A DNA stretch of 64,000 bases, taken from contig NZ_ML133852.1 of the NCBI RefSeq assembly GCF_003994255.1, positions 1 through 64,000 of the forward strand. Reading direction: 5' to 3'. The position numbers were made by a program, and so were the translations under genes. Below are positions 25,859-34,169 of this stretch, in pieces. Within the stretch, counting starts at the first letter, position 1. Each line of letters opens with the position of its first letter. This DNA comes from Brachybacterium paraconglomeratum (GTDB taxonomy: Bacteria; Actinomycetota; Actinomycetes; Actinomycetales; Dermabacteraceae). The notes beneath the pieces are model-generated. The model was not told the DNA's origin and ran no database searches. It worked only from the letters and a program-made list of their open reading frames with translations.

Positions 25859-26473
25859 ATGGAAGCCTTCACCACGCACACCGGCATCGGCGTCCCGCTG
25901 CGTCGCAGCAACGTCGACACCGACCAGATCATCCCCGCCGTCTACCTCAAGCGCGTCACCAAGACCGGCTTCGACGACGGCCTGTTCCACGCCTGGCGCA
26001 CCAACGACCCCGAGTTCGTGCTGAACAAGCCCGCCTACGCGCAGGGCTCCGTGCTCGTGGCCGGCCCCGACTTCGGCACCGGCTCCTCCCGCGAGCACGC
26101 CGTGTGGGCGCTGCGCGACTACGGCTTCAAGGCGGTGCTCTCGACCCGCTTCGCGGAGATCTTCCGCGGCAACTCCGGCAAGCAGGGCCTGGTCGCCGGG
26201 ATCCTCGCGCAGGACGACATCGAGCAGCTGTGGAAGATCCTCGAGGAGACCCCGGGCACAGAGGTGACCGTGGACCTCGAGAACCGTCAGGTCAGCGCGG
26301 GCGACTCGACGTTCCGCTTCGAGATCGACGACTACACCCGCTGGCGCCTGATGGAGGGCCTGGACGACATCGGCCTCACCCTCCGCCACGAGGAGGACAT
26401 CACCGCCTTCGAGCAGAAGCGCCCCTCCTGGATGCCGAAGACGCTGCCGGCCCGCACCGCCGACACGCACTGA
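25859..26473 (+). CDS. leuD: 3-isopropylmalate dehydratase, small subunit
   Basis: 204 aa, the swivel domain partner of LeuC. Signature segments are [33 protein letters not shown] and [13 protein letters not shown]. The ribosome binding site GAGGAG overlaps the end of leuC. A strong hairpin follows, ending the leuCD operon. Confidence 0.97.
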   Translation: MEAFTTHTGIGVPLRRSNVDTDQIIPAVYLKRVTKTGFDDGLFHAWRTNDPEFVLNKPAYAQGSVLVAGPDFGTGSSREHAVWALRDYGFKAVLSTRFAEIFRGNSGKQGLVAGILAQDDIEQLWKILEETPGTEVTVDLENRQVSAGDSTFRFEIDDYTRWRLMEGLDDIGLTLRHEEDITAFEQKRPSWMPKTLPARTADTH

Positions 26474-26491
26474 GGAACCACCTGCACCCTC

Positions 26492-26529
26492 GCGGCCTGC
26501 CCACCCCTCCCATGGGGCGGGCAGGCCGC
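26492..26529 (+). terminator. Terminator after leuCD
   Basis: 11-bp perfect outer stem (26492-26502 with 26519-26529) and an inner CCCC/GGGG stem (26504-26507 with 26514-26517). It separates leuCD from murA. Confidence 0.8.
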
Positions 26530-26592
26530 TCCGGTATGGTGAGCCGGTCAGATATGGGCGTGCTGACGTCCGTCCCCCCAGGCAAGGACACC

Positions 26593-27915
26593 ATGAGCTC
26601 CACATTCCACGTGCGCGGCGGGCGCCCGCTCGACGGCGAGATCACCGTCCGCGGCGCCAAGAACCTGGTCTCCAAGGCGATGGTCGCCGCGCTGCTGGGC
26701 ACCTCGCCGAGCGTGCTCCGCTCCGTCCCCGACATCTCCGACGTCCGGATCGTCTCGAACCTGCTGTCGATCCACGGCGTGAAGATCGAGCACGATGTCG
26801 CCGGCGGTGAGCTGCGCCTGGACCCCTCGAACGTCGAGCGGGCCCACGTGGCCGACATCGACGCCCACGCCGGCAGCTCCCGCATCCCGATCCTGTTCTG
26901 CGGCCCGCTGCTGCACCGCCTGGGCGAGGCGATCATCCCCGACCTCGGCGGCTGCCGGATCGGCGACCGGCCTATCAACTACCACCTCGACGTGCTGCGC
27001 AGCTTCGGCGCCCACGTCGACAAGCGCGAGATGGGCATCCACATCACCGCGCCGAACGGCCTGAAGGGCACGAAGATCCACCTCGAGTACCCGAGCGTCG
27101 GCGCGACCGAGCAGGTGCTGCTCACCGCGGTGCGCGCCCAGGGCGTCACCGAGCTGGTCAACGCCGCGGTCGAGCCGGAGATCGAGGACCTCATCGCGGT
27201 GCTGCAGAAGATGGGCGCGATCATCTCCCTGCAGACCGACCGCACCATCACCATCGAGGGCGTCGACGAGCTCGGCGGCTACGAGCACGTCGCCCTCGCG
27301 GACCGGATCGAGGCGGGCTCCTGGGCCTGCGCCGCGCTGGTCACCAAGGGCTCGGTCTTCGTGCGCGGAGCGCAGCAGAAGCCGATGTCGACCTTCCTGA
27401 ACATCTACCGCAAGGTCGGCGGCGGGATCGAGATCCGCGAGGACGGCATCCGCTTCTACCACCCCGGCACCCCGCTGAAGGCGATCGCGCTCGAGACCGA
27501 CGTGCACCCCGGCTTCATGACCGACTGGCAGCAGCCGCTCGTGGTCGCCCTCACCCAGGCCGACGGCATCTCGATCCTCCACGAGACGGTCTACGAGAAC
27601 CGCCTGGGCTTCACCCGCGCGCTCAACGACATGGGCGCCCGGATTCAGGTCTACCGCGAGTGCCTCGGCGGCTCCTCCTGCCGCTTCGGCCGCTCCAACT
27701 ACAACCACTCCGCGGTCGTCTCGGGCCCGATGTCGCTGCACGCCGCGGACATCACCGTCCCGGACCTGCGCGGCGGCTTCTCGTACCTCATCGCGGCGCT
27801 CGGCGCCGAGGGCGTCTCCACCATCCGCGGCATCGGCCTGATCGACCGCGGCTACGAGTCCTTCCGCGACAAGCTCACCGCCCTCGGGGCCGAGTACTGG
27901 GAGGGGGAGGAGTGA
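26593..27915 (+). CDS. murA: UDP-N-acetylglucosamine 1-carboxyvinyltransferase
   Basis: 440 aa. EPSP-synthase-fold enzyme that adds enolpyruvate to UDP-GlcNAc, the first committed step of peptidoglycan synthesis. Lys23/Asn24 in RGAKN and Cys121 in GGCRIGDRPINYH match the E. coli Lys22/Asn23 and the Cys115 attacked by fosfomycin. Many mycobacterial enzymes have Asp at that site. Several loops differ from proteobacterial MurA. The ATG at 26593 follows the weak GGCAAGGACACC. First gene of a coupled run: murA, DUF2867, plsC-like, gpsA. Confidence 0.93.
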   Translation: MSSTFHVRGGRPLDGEITVRGAKNLVSKAMVAALLGTSPSVLRSVPDISDVRIVSNLLSIHGVKIEHDVAGGELRLDPSNVERAHVADIDAHAGSSRIPILFCGPLLHRLGEAIIPDLGGCRIGDRPINYHLDVLRSFGAHVDKREMGIHITAPNGLKGTKIHLEYPSVGATEQVLLTAVRAQGVTELVNAAVEPEIEDLIAVLQKMGAIISLQTDRTITIEGVDELGGYEHVALADRIEAGSWACAALVTKGSVFVRGAQQKPMSTFLNIYRKVGGGIEIREDGIRFYHPGTPLKAIALETDVHPGFMTDWQQPLVVALTQADGISILHETVYENRLGFTRALNDMGARIQVYRECLGGSSCRFGRSNYNHSAVVSGPMSLHAADITVPDLRGGFSYLIAALGAEGVSTIRGIGLIDRGYESFRDKLTALGAEYWEGEE

Positions 27916-28493
27916 GCGAGGAGCGCGCGGAGCTCGGGACCGGGGGCACCCCGATCGCCGGCGCGGCCGGCTCCCTCGCCCTGCGGGACATCCCGATCCC
28001 GGACTACTGCGACGTCGTGATCGTCCCGACCGGCGGGGTCGAGGAGTCGGATCCGCGGGTGTGGGCCGAGGCGATCTTCGCCCACGAGAACACCCCGCTC
28101 GGCTCCCGCGGCCTGCGCGCCCTGCGCGACGAGGCGGTGCGTCTGTTCGACATGGTCCCGCCGCCGCAGAAGGAGTTCGTGGCCGACGAGGTGGTGGGCT
28201 CGGAGGCCCTCATCGTGGACGACGACGACAAGCTCGCCGTCCGCATCGGCGTGGCGCTGCTGCCCGGCGGGGAGCTGCTGCAGGTGACCACGGCGGTGAA
28301 GTACAAGACCGTGCGGGGACGGCTCGCCTTCGCGCCGCGCCGCCTGATGCACGCCGCGGCCGTGAACACGCTCGCCCGTCGGGCGCCGACGACGATCCGC
28401 CGCCGGGCGCTGTCCGGCGACCGGCGCGCGGCCTCCCTCACCTCCCAGGTCTCCCGCCGCGCCCTGGGTCGCGGTCCGTCCTCGACGCGCTGA
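27912..28493 (+). CDS. DUF2867 domain protein
   Basis: 193 aa, soluble. The pattern PDYCDVVIVPTGGVEESDPRVWAEAIF, ALRDEAVRLFDMVPP, VVGSEALIVDDDDKLAVRIGVAL and LLQVTTAVKYKTVRGRLAFAPRRLMH matches DUF2867, a START/polyketide-cyclase-like beta fold by appearance. The function is unknown. The GTG start overlaps the murA stop (GTGA) and its stop overlaps the next start (TGATG), so it is translated with murA and the acyltransferase. A role in lipid handling is possible from that context. Confidence 0.8.
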   Translation: MSEERAELGTGGTPIAGAAGSLALRDIPIPDYCDVVIVPTGGVEESDPRVWAEAIFAHENTPLGSRGLRALRDEAVRLFDMVPPPQKEFVADEVVGSEALIVDDDDKLAVRIGVALLPGGELLQVTTAVKYKTVRGRLAFAPRRLMHAAAVNTLARRAPTTIRRRALSGDRRAASLTSQVSRRALGRGPSSTR

Positions 28494-29296
28494 TGCCGCT
28501 CCTGCGCAGCTGGGACGTGGGCACCGCCCGCGATCCCGCCCGTCGTGCCGGGCTCGTGATCGGCCTCGCGCAGCTCCCGTTGCGGCCCCTGGTCAGGCTG
28601 CTCTCCCGCCCGCAGTGGCAGGGCACCGAGAACTTCCCGGCCAGCGGCGCCGTGATCGCCTGCGGCAACCATCTCAGCGCCTTCGACCCCTTCGGCTACG
28701 GGCACCTCCTGCAGGCCTCCGGGATCGCGCCCCGCTTCCTGGCCAAGGAGTCGCTGTTCCGCGTGCCGGTGCTCGGCGCCCTGCTGCGCTCGGCCCGGCA
28801 GATCCCGGTGCTGCGCGGCACGAGCCGCTCCGGGGATGCCCTGGACGCCGCCCGGGAGGCGCTCGGCCGGGGCGAGCTGCTGATGGTCTTCCCCGAGGGC
28901 ACCTACACCCGCGATCCGGAGCTCTGGCCGATGCAGGCCCGGCTCGGCGCGGCCCGCCTCGCGCTCAGCACCGGCGCGCCGCTGCTGCCGATCGCGACCT
29001 GGGGCGGACGGGGGCTGTGGCCCGTCGGCTCCCCGCTCCCGCGCCCCGGCCGGGGCCGACGCGTGCGTATGCGCGTCGGCGCGCCGTACACGGTCGCGAT
29101 CGGTGAAGGCGAGACCGAGCACGAGGCCGCTCTGCGCATCACCGAGGACCTCATGGCCCGCATCGCGGCCCTCCTCGGCGAGCTGCGCGGCCTCACCCCG
29201 CCCGATCACCTCCACGACCCGCGCACGGACGCCCACCGTCCCGAGATCGGCCGCACCGATCCCGGCTTCCGCGCCCCGACGGAGCCGCGACGATGA
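28493..29296 (+). CDS. plsC: 1-acyl-sn-glycerol-3-phosphate acyltransferase family protein
   Basis: 267 aa. The acyltransferase motif HxxxxD is NHLSAFD and the phosphate-binding motif is VFPEGTY. Other blocks are FLAKESLFRVPVLG and GAPLLPIATWGGRGLW. It would acylate lysophosphatidate to phosphatidate. Its stop overlaps the gpsA start (ATGA); gpsA makes the glycerol-3-phosphate backbone, so the pair forms a phospholipid module. The exact acyl acceptor is not proven. Confidence 0.9.
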   Translation: MPLLRSWDVGTARDPARRAGLVIGLAQLPLRPLVRLLSRPQWQGTENFPASGAVIACGNHLSAFDPFGYGHLLQASGIAPRFLAKESLFRVPVLGALLRSARQIPVLRGTSRSGDALDAAREALGRGELLMVFPEGTYTRDPELWPMQARLGAARLALSTGAPLLPIATWGGRGLWPVGSPLPRPGRGRRVRMRVGAPYTVAIGEGETEHEAALRITEDLMARIAALLGELRGLTPPDHLHDPRTDAHRPEIGRTDPGFRAPTEPRR

Positions 29297-30300
29297 GCGC
29301 GCCGCGCAGGGCCCCGCGCCTCACCGTCCTCGGCGCCGGCAGCTGGGGGACCACCTTCGCGCAGGTCCTCGCCGACGGCGGCGCCGAGGTGACCCTCTGG
29401 GCGCGCCGCGAGGAGGTCGCCCGCGAGATCGGGACGCAGCACCGCAACAGCGCCTATCTCGGCGACCACGAGCTCCCCGCGACCCTCCGCGCCACCGCCG
29501 ATGTCGCCGCCGCGCTCGAGGGCGCCGACGGCGTCGTCGTCGCGATCCCCGCCCAGTCGATGCGCGCGACCCTCGCCCCCTGGCCCGCCCTCCCCGCCGT
29601 CCCGGTGCTCTCCCTCACCAAGGGCATCGAGCGCGGCACCGACGCCCGGATCAGCGAGATCCTCGCCCGGGCCGGGGGAGCGGACCCCTCCCTCGTGGGC
29701 GTGCTCTCCGGCCCGAACCTCTCCGGCGAGATCGCCGAGCGCCGCCCCTGCGCGAGCGTCGTCGCGGCCCCGGAGGAGGCCCTCGCCGAGACCTTCGCCT
29801 CCTGGTGCTCCGCGCCCTACCTGCGCGCCTACACCTCGACCGACGTGGTCGGGGTCGAGGTCGCCGGGGCCGTGAAAAACGTCATCGCGATCGCCGTCGG
29901 CGCCGCGACGGGGCTCGGCCACGGCCACAACACCACCGCCTCCCTGATCACGCGGGGACTGGCGGAGATCACCCGTCTCGGCGTCGCGCTCGGCGGGCGC
30001 CGCGAGACCTTCCCGGGCCTCGCCGGCATGGGCGACCTCGTCGCGACCTGCTCCTCGCCGCTCAGCCGCAACCACCGCCTCGGTCTCGCGCTCGGCCGCG
30101 GGCTCGACGTCGCCGCGGCCGCGGCGGAGGTGGGCCAGACCGCCGAGGGCGTCGCCACGGCCCGCGCCGTCGCGGACATCGCCGCACGCCACGGGGTCGA
30201 CATGCCGATCACCCGCTCGGTGGTCGCGGTCGTGGACCACGGCGCGAGGATCGACGAGGTCACCACGGCCCTGCTGTCACGCTCGGTCCGCCCGGAGTGA
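29293..30300 (+). CDS. gpsA: Glycerol-3-phosphate dehydrogenase [NAD(P)+]
   Basis: 335 aa. N-terminal Rossmann domain with TVLGAGSWGTTFAQVLADGG. The C-terminal substrate domain contains EVAGAVKNVIAIAVGAATGLGHGHNTTASLITRGLAEI, including the catalytic lysine, and GLAGMGDLVATCSSPLSRN. It reduces dihydroxyacetone phosphate to sn-glycerol-3-phosphate for phospholipids. Coupled to plsC upstream; ddl starts 14 bp downstream. Confidence 0.96.
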   Translation: MSAPRRAPRLTVLGAGSWGTTFAQVLADGGAEVTLWARREEVAREIGTQHRNSAYLGDHELPATLRATADVAAALEGADGVVVAIPAQSMRATLAPWPALPAVPVLSLTKGIERGTDARISEILARAGGADPSLVGVLSGPNLSGEIAERRPCASVVAAPEEALAETFASWCSAPYLRAYTSTDVVGVEVAGAVKNVIAIAVGAATGLGHGHNTTASLITRGLAEITRLGVALGGRRETFPGLAGMGDLVATCSSPLSRNHRLGLALGRGLDVAAAAAEVGQTAEGVATARAVADIAARHGVDMPITRSVVAVVDHGARIDEVTTALLSRSVRPE

Positions 30301-30301
30301 T

Positions 30302-30307
30302 TACCCT
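30302..30307 (+). promoter_or_regulatory. -10-like TACCCT of a possible leaderless ddl promoter
   Basis: TACCCT is followed by 7 nt and the ATG of ddl at 30315. The box overlaps the end of gpsA, so ddl may be transcribed both from this promoter and by read-through. Confidence 0.4.
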
Positions 30308-30314
30308 CGACCCC

Positions 30315-31430
30315 ATGAGCACCACCGTCGCCCTCCTGTTCGGCGGCCGCAGCGGCGAGCACGGCATCTCGTGCATCACCGCCGGCGGCATCCTCGCCGC
30401 GATCGACCGCACCCGCTTCGACGTCGTCGCGATCGGCATCACCCCCGAGGGCCGCTGGGTCCACGTCTCCGACGACCCCTCGGACTGGACGATGGTCGGC
30501 GGCCGGGCGCCCGAGGTCGCCGCCGACGGCGACGAGGTGCTGCTGCCCTCCTCCTGCCACCGCGCGGGAGAGCGGACCGCGCTGCGCGTGCTGCGCGAGG
30601 GGCGCGTCGAGCCGCTCGCCGAGATCGACGTCGTCTGGCCGCTGCTGCACGGGCCCTACGGCGAGGACGGCACCGTCCAGGGCATGCTCGAGATGCTCGA
30701 CATCCCCTACGTCGGCTCCGGCGTCCTCGCCTCGGCCACCGCGATGGACAAGGCCGCGACGAAGGTCGCGCTGCGTGCGGCCGGCATCGAGTGCGCCCCC
30801 GGCATCGTCGTGCACGAGGACCGCTGGGCCGACGGCGCCGGCCGCGTCCTCGCCCACCTCGAGCAGCATCATCCGCGACCCTGGTTCGTCAAGCCGGCCC
30901 GTGCCGGCTCCAGCCTCGGCGTCAGCCGCGTCGAGGAGGCCGCGCAGCTGGAGCACGCGATGAAGGCCGCCTTCCGAGAGGACCCCAAGGTCCTCATCGA
31001 GGAGGGGGTCGTCGCCCGCGAGATCGAGTGCGGCGTGCTCGCCGCGCGCGACGGCGGCGAGCCCCGCACCACTCTGCCCGGCGAGGTGAAGGTCGGCGCC
31101 GACCTCGATTTCTACGACTACGAGGCGAAGTACTTCGGCAAGGGCACCGTGAGCATCGACGTGCCCGCGGGTCTGCCCGATGGGGTGCTCGAGGAGGCCC
31201 GCGAGATCGCCCGGCGCGCCTTCGGGGCGCTCGGCCTCGAGGGCCTCGCCCGGGTCGACATGTTCGTCACCGCCGATCACCGCGTGATCGTGAACGAGGT
31301 CAATACCATGCCGGGCTTCACCCCGTACTCGATGTTCCCGGTGCTGTGGGAGTCGATGGGGCTGAGCTACGCCGAGCTGATCGCGGACCTCGTGGACCAG
31401 GCCGCCTCGCGCCGCCTCGGCCAGCGCTGA
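30315..31430 (+). CDS. ddl: D-alanine--D-alanine ligase
   Basis: 371 aa, ATP-grasp enzyme that makes D-Ala-D-Ala for peptidoglycan. Motifs are LLFGGRSGEHGISCITAGGI at the N-terminus, WPLLHGPYGEDGTVQGMLEMLDIPYVGSGVLASATAMDK, the phosphate loop VKPARAGSSLGVSRV and the metal/substrate segment NEVNTMPGFTPYSMFP. The Tyr-containing omega-loop (YDYEAKYFGKG) indicates D-Ala rather than D-Lac specificity. Conserved actinobacterial neighbourhood gpsA-ddl-DUF3515-thiL. Confidence 0.96.
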   Translation: MSTTVALLFGGRSGEHGISCITAGGILAAIDRTRFDVVAIGITPEGRWVHVSDDPSDWTMVGGRAPEVAADGDEVLLPSSCHRAGERTALRVLREGRVEPLAEIDVVWPLLHGPYGEDGTVQGMLEMLDIPYVGSGVLASATAMDKAATKVALRAAGIECAPGIVVHEDRWADGAGRVLAHLEQHHPRPWFVKPARAGSSLGVSRVEEAAQLEHAMKAAFREDPKVLIEEGVVAREIECGVLAARDGGEPRTTLPGEVKVGADLDFYDYEAKYFGKGTVSIDVPAGLPDGVLEEAREIARRAFGALGLEGLARVDMFVTADHRVIVNEVNTMPGFTPYSMFPVLWESMGLSYAELIADLVDQAASRRLGQR

Positions 31431-31453
31431 GCCTCGGCCGGCGCGGAGGCCGC

Positions 31454-31954
31454 TCAGCCCTCGTAGTCCTCGTCCCCGGGGCCGATGCAGCGGGAGGTCG
31501 CCTCGATGTTCCGGGTGATCACCTGGGTGAGGTCGAGCGCGGCGGCGGAGGGCTGGTCCGGTGCCGCCGAGCGCGGCACGGACACGTCGATCGCGGGCTC
31601 GCGGCCGTAGGTCGTGTACAGGAAGGTGTCGCCCTCGATCTCCTTCACGACCCAGTCGACCTCGATCTCGTTCTCGTCGGCGAGGGTGGCGCACTGGTCG
31701 GTGGTCGGCCCGGGCGGGGTCACGCCGCAGCGCATCACCACCGTGTCCTCCCCGCTGCCCCAGGCGGCGGTGCCCTGGCTCGAGGTCTCCACCCGGTCCA
31801 TGCCGAGCACCTGCGGCGGGGCGGCGAGCACGATGTCGGCGCACACCGGGTCCGTGGCGGCCTCCCCGGCGGGCACCTGCACGGTGCCGCAGGCGGCGAG
31901 GCCGAGGGCGAGCAGCGCGGTGAGGGAGAGGGCGGCGTCACGTCGAGGAAGCAC
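31454..31954 (-). CDS. DUF3515 lipoprotein
   Basis: 166 aa. A type II signal peptide has lipobox LAAC (Cys22). The mature part has DPVCADIVLAAPPQVLGM, an aromatic/charged mid-section and conserved cysteines (VMRCGV, DQCATL, SRCIG). In actinobacteria this family sits, as here, between ddl and thiL on the opposite strand. Surface-anchored, function unknown. Start GTG at 31954 lies 6 nt after a TACCCT box on the minus strand, giving a probable leaderless mRNA. Confidence 0.85.
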   Translation of the reverse strand: MLPRRDAALSLTALLALGLAACGTVQVPAGEAATDPVCADIVLAAPPQVLGMDRVETSSQGTAAWGSGEDTVVMRCGVTPPGPTTDQCATLADENEIEVDWVVKEIEGDTFLYTTYGREPAIDVSVPRSAAPDQPSAAALDLTQVITRNIEATSRCIGPGDEDYEG

Positions 31955-31960
31955 GCACCG

Positions 31961-31966
31961 AGGGTA
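31961..31966 (-). promoter_or_regulatory. -10-like TACCCT of a leaderless DUF3515 promoter
   Basis: On the minus strand TACCCT is followed by 6 nt and the GTG at 31954. The divergent thiL promoter lies about 30 bp away. Confidence 0.45.
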
Positions 31967-31994
31967 CCGGTGCGATCTGGGAAGCGGGATCGGG

Positions 31995-32000
31995 CAGACT
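31995..32000 (+). promoter_or_regulatory. -10-like CAGACT of a leaderless thiL promoter
   Basis: CAGACT is followed by 6 nt and the ATG of thiL at 32007. No Shine-Dalgarno precedes the start. Confidence 0.5.
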
Positions 32001-32006
32001 GGTGCG

Positions 32007-33011
32007 ATGACCGCGCAGCCCCGCCCCGGCCTCTCCGAGGCCTCGATCCTCGCCGCCGTGCTCCCGCAGCTCCCCACGGGCGAGCAGGTCGAGGTCGGTC
32101 CGGGCGACGACGCCGCGGTGGTGCGCCTGCCCTCGGACCGTCTCGTGGTCACCACCGATGCGCTGGTCGAGGGGCACGACTTCCTGCCGGGCGCGACGCT
32201 CCCGCGCTGGATCGGACGGAAGGCCGCGGTGCAGAACCTCGCCGACGTCGCCGCGATGGGTGCCCGTCCGCTCGCTCTCGTCGTCGCGCTCTCCGCGCCG
32301 GCCGGGACGGACCCGTCCGTCTTCGAGGAGCTCAGCGCCGGCCTCGCCGAGCGCGCCGCGGCCGACGGCGCGGTGATCGTCGGCGGCGACCTGGGCCGCG
32401 CCGACCGCCTCACCCTCGCCGTCACCGCGATGGGCGCGATGGCGCCCGGCGACGCGCCCGTGCTGCGCTCCGGCGCCCGCCCCGGCGACGTGCTCACGAT
32501 CGGCACGGTGCGCCTGGGCCGCTCCGCCGCGGGCCTCGCCCTGGTCCTCGGCGGGAAGGTCCACGTCGACGCCGCCGGCTCGATCTCGCTGGAGGGCATC
32601 ACCACCCCCGACGCCGCCGATCTCGTCCGCCACCACGACGCCCCCGAGGTCGACCTGTCCCTCGGCTGGAGTGCCGGCCGCACCGCGCACGCCATGATGG
32701 ATCTCTCCGACGGGCTGGTCCGCGACGGCGGCCGCCTCGCCGCCGCCTCGCGGGTGCGGATCGACCTCGACCGCGCCGCCCTCGCCCCGGACGTCGAGAC
32801 CCTCGCCGCCCTCGCCGAGGAGCTCGGCGAGGACCCCTGGGCCTGGGTCCTCCACGGCGCCGAGGAGCACGCGATGCTCGCCGCCTTCGCCCCGGACGAG
32901 GTGCCGACCGGCTTCCGCCCCATCGGCCGGCTCCACGAGGCGGGGGACGGACCGGTCGTGACCCTCGACGGCACCCCGATCCCCGGCGAGGGCTTCGACC
33001 ACTTCGCCTGA
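32007..33011 (+). CDS. thiL: Thiamine-monophosphate kinase
   Basis: 334 aa, AIR-synthase-like fold. It phosphorylates thiamine monophosphate to the active diphosphate. The acidic metal-binding segments are VGPGDDAAVV, VTTDALVEGHDF, GGDLGRADRL and MMDLSDGLVRD. WIGRKAAVQNLADVAAMGARP is a signature helix. Divergent from the DUF3515 lipoprotein. Monocistronic, probably leaderless. No thiamine riboswitch is visible upstream. Confidence 0.95.
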   Translation: MTAQPRPGLSEASILAAVLPQLPTGEQVEVGPGDDAAVVRLPSDRLVVTTDALVEGHDFLPGATLPRWIGRKAAVQNLADVAAMGARPLALVVALSAPAGTDPSVFEELSAGLAERAAADGAVIVGGDLGRADRLTLAVTAMGAMAPGDAPVLRSGARPGDVLTIGTVRLGRSAAGLALVLGGKVHVDAAGSISLEGITTPDAADLVRHHDAPEVDLSLGWSAGRTAHAMMDLSDGLVRDGGRLAAASRVRIDLDRAALAPDVETLAALAEELGEDPWAWVLHGAEEHAMLAAFAPDEVPTGFRPIGRLHEAGDGPVVTLDGTPIPGEGFDHFA

Positions 33012-33092
33012 GCACGCCGCGCCCCGCCCGGACTAGGCTGATCGGCGGCGCGACCGCGCCCGACCCGCACGCCACGGAGGAGCACCACCACC

Positions 33093-34169
33093 ATGCCGAT
33101 CACCGTCAAGGCCCTGCAGAAGACCGGCCCGGACCAGCCGTTCCGCGTCACCACGATCGAGCGCCGCGACCCCCGTCCGGACGACGTGGTCATCGACATC
33201 GAGGCCGCCGGCATCTGCCACAGCGACATCCACACCATCCGCAACGAGTGGGGCGAGGCGCACTTCCCGCTCACCGTCGGCCACGAGATCGCCGGCACCG
33301 TCGCCGCCGTCGGCAGCGACGTCACCGACTGGAAGGTCGGGGACCGCGTGGGCGTGGGCTGCATGGTGGACTCCTGCGGGACCTGCGAGGAGTGTCTCGC
33401 CGACCAGGAGCAGAACTGCCTGAACGGCAACGTCGGCACCTACAACGCGACCGACGTCGACGGCACGATCACCCAGGGCGGCTACGCGGAGAAGGTCGTC
33501 GTCAACGAGCGCTTCGTGCTGAGGATCCCGGACGAGATCCCCTTCGACCAGGCCGCCCCGCTGCTGTGCGCCGGCATCACCACCTACTCCCCGCTGCGCC
33601 GCTGGGGCGCCGGCGAGCAGGTCTCCGGCCGCGCCAAGCGCGTCGCCGTCCTCGGCCTCGGCGGGCTCGGCCACATGGGCGTGCAGATCGCCGCCGCCAT
33701 GGGTGCCGAGGTCACCGTCCTCACCCGCACCCTGCGCAAGGAGGAGGACGCCCTCGCCCTCGGCGCGACGCGGGTCCTGGCGACCTCCGACGAGAACTTC
33801 TTCCGTGACCACCGCGGCGGGTTCGACCTGATCCTCAACACGATCAGCGCTGACATCCCCGTGGACCGCTACCTGCGCCTGCTCGCCCCGCGCGGCGTCA
33901 TGGCCGTCGTCGGCCTCCCGCCGGAGAAGCAGGCGCTGAGCTTCGGCTCGCTGATCGGCGGCGGCAAGGTGCTCGCCGGCTCCAACATCGGCGGCATCGC
34001 CGAGACCCAGGAGATGCTCGACTTCTGCGCCGAGCACGGCATCGCCGCGAAGATCGAGACGATCTCGGTCGACGAGGCCGACGCGACCTACGAGCGCGTG
34101 GTCGCCGGCGACGTCCGCTTCCGCGCCGTCATCGACACCGCCACCTTCGCGGGCGCGACCGCCGAGTGA
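33093..34169 (+). CDS. Zinc-dependent NAD(P) alcohol dehydrogenase (MDR superfamily)
   Basis: 358 aa. Catalytic zinc ligands Cys42 and His64 lie in GICHSDIHTIRNEWG and VGHEIAGTV. The structural zinc lobe has Cys95, Cys98, Cys101 and Cys109. The cofactor loop GLGGLGHMGVQIAAAMGAEV fits cinnamyl-alcohol/AdhC-type NADPH enzymes that reduce aldehydes. The ATG at 33093 follows CGGAGGAGCACCACC. Its stop overlaps the next gene (GTGA). Confidence 0.93.
   Translation: MPITVKALQKTGPDQPFRVTTIERRDPRPDDVVIDIEAAGICHSDIHTIRNEWGEAHFPLTVGHEIAGTVAAVGSDVTDWKVGDRVGVGCMVDSCGTCEECLADQEQNCLNGNVGTYNATDVDGTITQGGYAEKVVVNERFVLRIPDEIPFDQAAPLLCAGITTYSPLRRWGAGEQVSGRAKRVAVLGLGGLGHMGVQIAAAMGAEVTVLTRTLRKEEDALALGATRVLATSDENFFRDHRGGFDLILNTISADIPVDRYLRLLAPRGVMAVVGLPPEKQALSFGSLIGGGKVLAGSNIGGIAETQEMLDFCAEHGIAAKIETISVDEADATYERVVAGDVRFRAVIDTATFAGATAE

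Noticed and set aside
31967..32006. Thiamine (TPP) riboswitch before thiL
   Set aside because: Only about 50 bp separate thiL from the divergent lipoprotein start, and the probable leaderless promoter leaves no room for a riboswitch.
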